Shown here: positions 56,001 through 62,000 of the stretch, in pieces
Numbering within the stretch: position 1 is the stretch's first letter
How the letters are laid out: every line of letters begins with the position of its first letter
Translations under genes and position numbers: made by a program
The notes under the pieces: model-generated
The model's database searches: none
What the model was told of the DNA's origin: nothing
The model's input: the letters and a program-made list of their open reading frames with translations, nothing else
Origin: Streptomyces sp. NBRC 110028
GTDB lineage: Bacteria; Actinomycetota; Actinomycetes; Streptomycetales; Streptomycetaceae
Direction: 5' to 3'
NCBI RefSeq assembly: GCF_001417735.1
Contig: NZ_BBUZ01000025.1
Span: forward strand, 426,608-490,607
DNA length: 64,000 nt

Positions 56001-59000
56001 CTGCAAGCGCTCCCCGCTCCGGGTGACGAGCGTCGGCCGCTGGTGTTCTGGGCGCTTGCGAAGGCCATGCAGGCGCTGCGGACCCAGCCGGACCCGGACG
56101 CCTTGGCGGCCAGGATCCTGCACGTGGTGGGTACCCCGTCCAACCTGGGCGCGCTGCGCGGGATGGCCCTGTGGACGATGGCGGGGGCCGCGCTGGTCGG
56201 CGTCGACGTGTACGACCCGGTCGCCCTGGCCGCGTACCACCTCTGGCGCAGCGGGCTCCTCTCCCCGGCCAACCGGATCCACTCGCCCACCGGCGAGCTG
56301 ACGGGGTACAACCTGACCGGCAGGCCGCTGAGCGGCGCGCTGGCCACGGACACCTACCGGATATCGCCCGACGTCACGACGACGAGCGGTGAGAGCCGCG
56401 CCATCGCGCCGCCGAACGGCCGCGTGCTGATCGTCGACGGCGACCAGGACCGCGTCGAGATTCCCTGGCCCGGCGGCGTCACCCGCAAGGTGCCGTACGA
56501 GGAGATCGTCGCGCTCCTCGAGGGAGCCCTGCGCACCACCCCGCTCGACGCCCCCCTCATCCTGATCGGACCGGACCACGGCCCCGGGGGCGCCCGGATG
56601 GCGGATGCCCTGGCCGCCCGGGAGGGGACGGCCAGGACGGTGCTGAGACCCGCCCACGACGTGAGGGTGGTCAAGGACACCAAGACGAACCGGAACGTCC
56701 TCGTGCTGAGGGGGGACCCGGCACAGTCGAAGCCGGAGAACGACTGGGAGCGCACCACGCCTCCGGGGCTGACCGGCGCCCAGGCCCCCAGGCAGCTGAT
56801 CTCGAATGACTTGTCCTCCGTTCCGGGAGAGGGCGGGTCGGACACCGATTCCGGCTACGACAGCGCCACCGACACCGAATCGGACACCCCATCCGACACC
56901 GATTCCGGCTACGACAGCGCGTCGGACACCGAATCGGACACCCCGTCCGACACCGATTCCGGCTACGACAGCGCGTCGGACATCGACGCGCCCGGCCGCG
57001 ACTCGCTGGCGTCGCGCGACCCCGTCAGCCTGGCCAACTCCTCCTCCGGGTCGCAGATGCCCGGCCTGGGCCAGGAGTTCTCGCTGCCCGTGCACACCGC
57101 GCCGGTGACCGGCCCGGCGTCCGGGCCGGGGCCCGAGCCGGCGCCGCTGACCACCCTCCGGTTCGCACCGGGGGCCACCGGTCTGTCCGAGGACGACAGG
57201 GACGAGATCGCGGAGCTGGCGTACGAGGTCGCCGCGGCGGGCATCCGGAACCAGCGCGCGCGGCTGCCGATGCCCGCCGGTGTGATCACCGGCTACGGCG
57301 AGGGCCCGGCCGACCAGGCGGCGGTGATGGGCGAGGAGCGCGCGGAGTCGGTGCTCGACGAGTTCATCCACCAGCTCATCCAGGCCCTGGACGAGCTCCA
57401 GGTGGGCGTACCGGCGGCGAACCGCCTCACCGTGGAGCACTTCGACTTCACCGACCGCGTCCGCGGCCGCGATGTCGGGCGTCACCCCGCGCCCGGTACG
57501 GCGAGCCGGGACGAGCTGCGGCGGCAGACCACGATCGAGGTCATCTCGCCCGCGGCGCTGCTGGACACGCTGCGCCGCCAGGACCCCGCGCTGCGGTACG
57601 CCCCGTACGACGCGGACGCGCTGGCCCGCAAGATTCTGCACCTGCCGCCGAACACCCCGGTGGACAACGCGGCGCGCGCCCAGATGTACGGCCTGGTCGT
57701 CGAGGCCCACCGAGCCGGCCGGGCCACCAGTGTGGCGGCGCTGAGCGCGTTCCACGCCGCCCGGCAGGGCGTGTTCCGCTCGCGCCACCGCTTCGTGGCC
57801 CCGGGCTCCCAGGGACAGAATCCGAAGGTCACCGGCGTCGACTGGCTGGGACTGTCCGACAAGGCGCTGTCCACCGCCCGGATCAGGGTGACCAGGGTCC
57901 CCAAGACCGGGGCGCCGACCGAGGAATGGGTGAATGCCCCGTGGCCGGGCGACCCCTATGTGATCGCCGCCGCCGGTGCCCACGACAAGGTCACCGTGCC
58001 GTGGCCGGACGGCACCACCCGGGACCTGGACATCGACGAGTTCGTCGAGCTGATGACGTACGACCCGGAGCTGGCGAGGCTTCCGGAGGACACGCCGGTC
58101 GTGCTCGTCGTCCCGCACGCCGGCGACCGCGACGTGGAGCTGCCGCGCAAGCTCGCCGCACGCCTCGACCGCCTCGTGGCGGCCCACAGCGGTGAGGTGA
58201 CGGCCAGGCCGGGCGACGACGGGCGGCCCGTCATCGCCCTGACCTACCGGGAGGGGCGCCCGGAGGGCGACTGGGCCGTCAGCGACGTCGACATGGCGCC
58301 CGAGCCCGGCGAGAACGTTCCGGACTGGTACCGCAAGGTGATCTCCACGCCCGCCATCGACAGCCGCACCGGCAAGCAGGGCGGACGTTCCTCGTTCTCG
58401 CCCGAGGACCTGGCCATCCGCGAGGAGTCTCTCCGGCGTGCCCACCGGATCAACAAGTACGCCCACTACAACCTCATCACGGAGACCACCTCCGGGAAGA
58501 TCCGCCTGCGGGGGAAGCTCAAGCCGGGGGCGAAGACCCGGACCTTCGTCATGCACGGAGGCCCGGGCTACGTCACCTTTCAGCTGGACGACGGGACAAC
58601 GCATCGCGCCGAGGGACTGGAAGGGCCGCGCTGGCTCAAGCGGCGCAAGAGCTTCTCGGACCTGGGCAAGGACGACTGGCTGATCCTGCCGATCTGCTGG
58701 GCCGGGGCCGGCCCGGACCGCGGCCTGCCCTCCCTGGGGCACCACTCACCGGCCTCCCCCAACGCCTTCGTGCCCGACCCGCTCGCGGACGTCCCCGTCG
58801 GACAGCACTTCTCCAACGAGCTTGGTGTCAAGGTGAGCGCTTCCACCCGCCTGGAGGCGCTGGCCTACCACGACGCCGAATGGGTCCGGCTGCTGTTCAC
58901 CGACCCCCAGGGCAACGAGTCGACGCCGGTGGACTTCTTCCCCGAGCCCGATGAGAGGGAACTGGCGCTCCGGGCGCGGGCGGCCGGATTCCACAGCGGG

Positions 59001-62000
59001 CCGGGGGAGCCGTCGCCGGCCGCGCTGGAGCGGACGTTGCGCCTGGTGCGGGCACTGAAGCTCACGCTCGGCAACGAGGTCGACGACGACGTCCACGTGG
59101 CGGACGATCCCGGCTACGCCATGCTGCTGCGCGGCGCGGCGGCGCTGGACCACATGTGGCGGGCCGATCCGCGGGCCGCCGGTACGAAGCTCTTCACCTT
59201 GGACCTGTTCCAGCGGATCGTCGCGGCCCGGCCGGAGGGCGGGCCGGACCCGGACGAGGATGCGTACCGCGCGGTGCTCACCGCGGCGGCGGGCCTCACC
59301 CCGGGCACGCCCCTGCGCGACTTCGTGACGCTGCCCGCGTCGGTGGACCGGGCAGCGGTCGGGGCGAGCCGGGCGAGAATGGCGGAAGCGGCCGTGGAGG
59401 CCCTGGGGCTGTCCGGGCCGGACCAGGCGGGGGAGGCCGAGGTCTCGCGGATGTTCTGGGCGCGGGTCAAGGCGCACGAGGCGCTGCCCGGGCCCGGACC
59501 GGCCCTGGACGCGCTCACGGCCCGTGCGCTGCACCTGGACCCGGCCGAGGTGGACGACGAGTGGCGCGGCAGCCTGGAGTCCCTGACCACCTTCGCGTAC
59601 GCCGTGGGCCGTGACGGGTCCGACCCCGTGGCGCTGGCCGCCTACGACCTGGAGACCGAAGGCGCGTTCTCCGCCGGTACCGAGATGCGCGGCCGGGTCG
59701 GCGGGGGGATCGTCGGCCGGGACTACTCGCTCAAGCACAAGACGCCGCTCATCGACTCGACCCAGGTCATGACGCCCGACGGGTCCGTGACACCGGAGTG
59801 GGAATCCAACGGCACCACGCCGTACACGGTGCGCGCCGCGCTGGACCCCAAGGATCCGGCTCGCTACATCTGGCTGAATTACGAGGGGCTGCGGCGGCGC
59901 GTTCGCGTCGAGGACTTCATCGAAATCCTCGCCAACGACCGGCCGTTGCTCAACACCGGGCTCAAGGTCCCGGTCCTGCTGGCCATCTCGGAACTCGACC
60001 GGCTGGCCCCCGACCTGGCGATGACCCTCGCCAAACGGCTCGGCCGGGTCGTCCACTCGACCGCGTACCCCATCGGGCTGTCCCAGCCCGGGCCGCAGCG
60101 GGCCCCGGTCCTCGCGCTGAAGTCCTCCTCGCACCTCGCGGAAGCGCCGACGGCCACGGCCTTCACCGCCAAGCATCCGGCCGGCGCGGTGCCTCCGGTG
60201 AGCCCCATATCGCAGTTGCCCCTGGCCGCTGGCGCGGCGGCCGCCCTTCCGCGACCGGACACCGCCCTGTCCGTACCCGGCTCCGACACCGACTCCGTTT
60301 TCGACTCGGACACCGATACCTCTACCGACACCGAGTCCGTCTTCGACTCGGACAGCGATACCTCTACCGACACCGAGTCCGTTTTCGACCCGGACACCGA
60401 TACCTCTACCGACACCGAGTCCGTCTTCGACCCGGCCTTCGGCCTCGACTCCGAGACCGCGTCGTTCTTCGGCCTCGACGAAATGCCGCCGGCCGCGCCG
60501 GAATCGCGGACGCCGCCCGACGACAAGCCGCTGCCCGACGACCAGCCGGTGGCGCGGGCGTCGTCCGGGCAGGCCATGCCCGGAGTGGGTGGCCAGGTCA
60601 CCCTGCCGGTGCACACCGCGCCGGTCACGAACCCGGTCGCCGCGCCCGCCGCCACCGCGCCGCCGATGACGACGGTGTCCTTCGCGCCGCGGTCCGACGA
60701 GCTGTCCAAGGACGCCCAGAAGACGCTCGGACGGCTGGCCTACCAGGTGGCCCAGGACGCCCTGGCCAACCGTGGCCGCGGGCTCCCGCCGCCTTCCGTG
60801 ATCCTCACCGGGTACGGCGAGGGCACGGACGCGCAGGCGGACGCGGAGGCCGACGCGCGCGCCACGGCCGCGCTCGACGAGTTCACCGAGGACCTGGACC
60901 TCGCCCTGCAGCACATCCAGTCCAAGGCCCCCTCGCAGGCGACCGCGCTGAAGGCCTCGGACTTCCGCGTCGAATGGCGCGGCCATGGCCGCTACGTCGG
61001 GCAGCCCACCCCGGCGGGCACGGACGTGGCGGCGCTGCGCCGCACGGTGACGGTCGAGGTCGTCCCGCCGCTGGAGCTGCTGAACGACCTGCGCACGTCC
61101 CACCCCGCGTTGCGGCACGGCCCGCTGGACGTGGACGCCATGGCCCGTCTCCTCCTCCACCTGCCCGCCGGCGCCACGGTGGACGCCGATGTCCGCGATC
61201 GGCTCTACGACCTGGTGACCTCCGCGTACCTGGACGGCTGGGCGGACAGCCTGGGCGCGCTGGGCGCGTACCACGTCGCCCAGCAGGGAGTGGTCTCCAG
61301 CAAGCGCAAGCGCCACTTCACGGTGGGTGGCCGGCGCTTCCCGGGCCTCAACTGGGGCCCGGATACGGTCCGCGCGCTGCGCACCAGCAAGGTGGCGGTG
61401 ATGCGGCGGCGTTCCGACGGCAGCGTCGAGGTGACCGGTGAGCAGGACGCCCCGTGGCAGGGGGCGTCGCGGCCCTACGTCGTGGAGGCGGAAGGCGGTC
61501 ACGACCATGTGACGGTGCCCTGGCCGGACGGTACGACCCGGGACCTGACCATCGACGAGTTCGTCGAACTGGTCGCGCGCGACCTGGAACGGGCCCGCCT
61601 GGACCCGGACAGCCCCCTCGTGCTGGCCGTGCCCCGCGCCGGGGACCGGGGGCTGGAGCTGCCGCGGCTGCTGGCGGAGCGGACGGGCCGGACGGTGTGG
61701 GCGCACAGCGCCAACGTCGCGGTCGGCCCCCTCGGGTCGGGCACCTTCGCCGTCGGCGCGGTGCGCGTGAAGGGCGACATCGCCGGGGACTGGATCGCGA
61801 GCCGGCCCGGTCTGGCGCCCGACCGCACCGCGGACACCCCGTCCTGGTGGTCCAAGGCGGTCACCCGGACCCTCGTCGGCGCGAAGACGGGGCGGCCGTT
61901 CGGCCGCACCGCGATCGGTCCCGAGGAGGTGGCCAGGAGGGGAGGGCTGGAGGCGCAGCAGCGCCACCTCGACACGGTCAAGAACTACCTCCACTACAAC

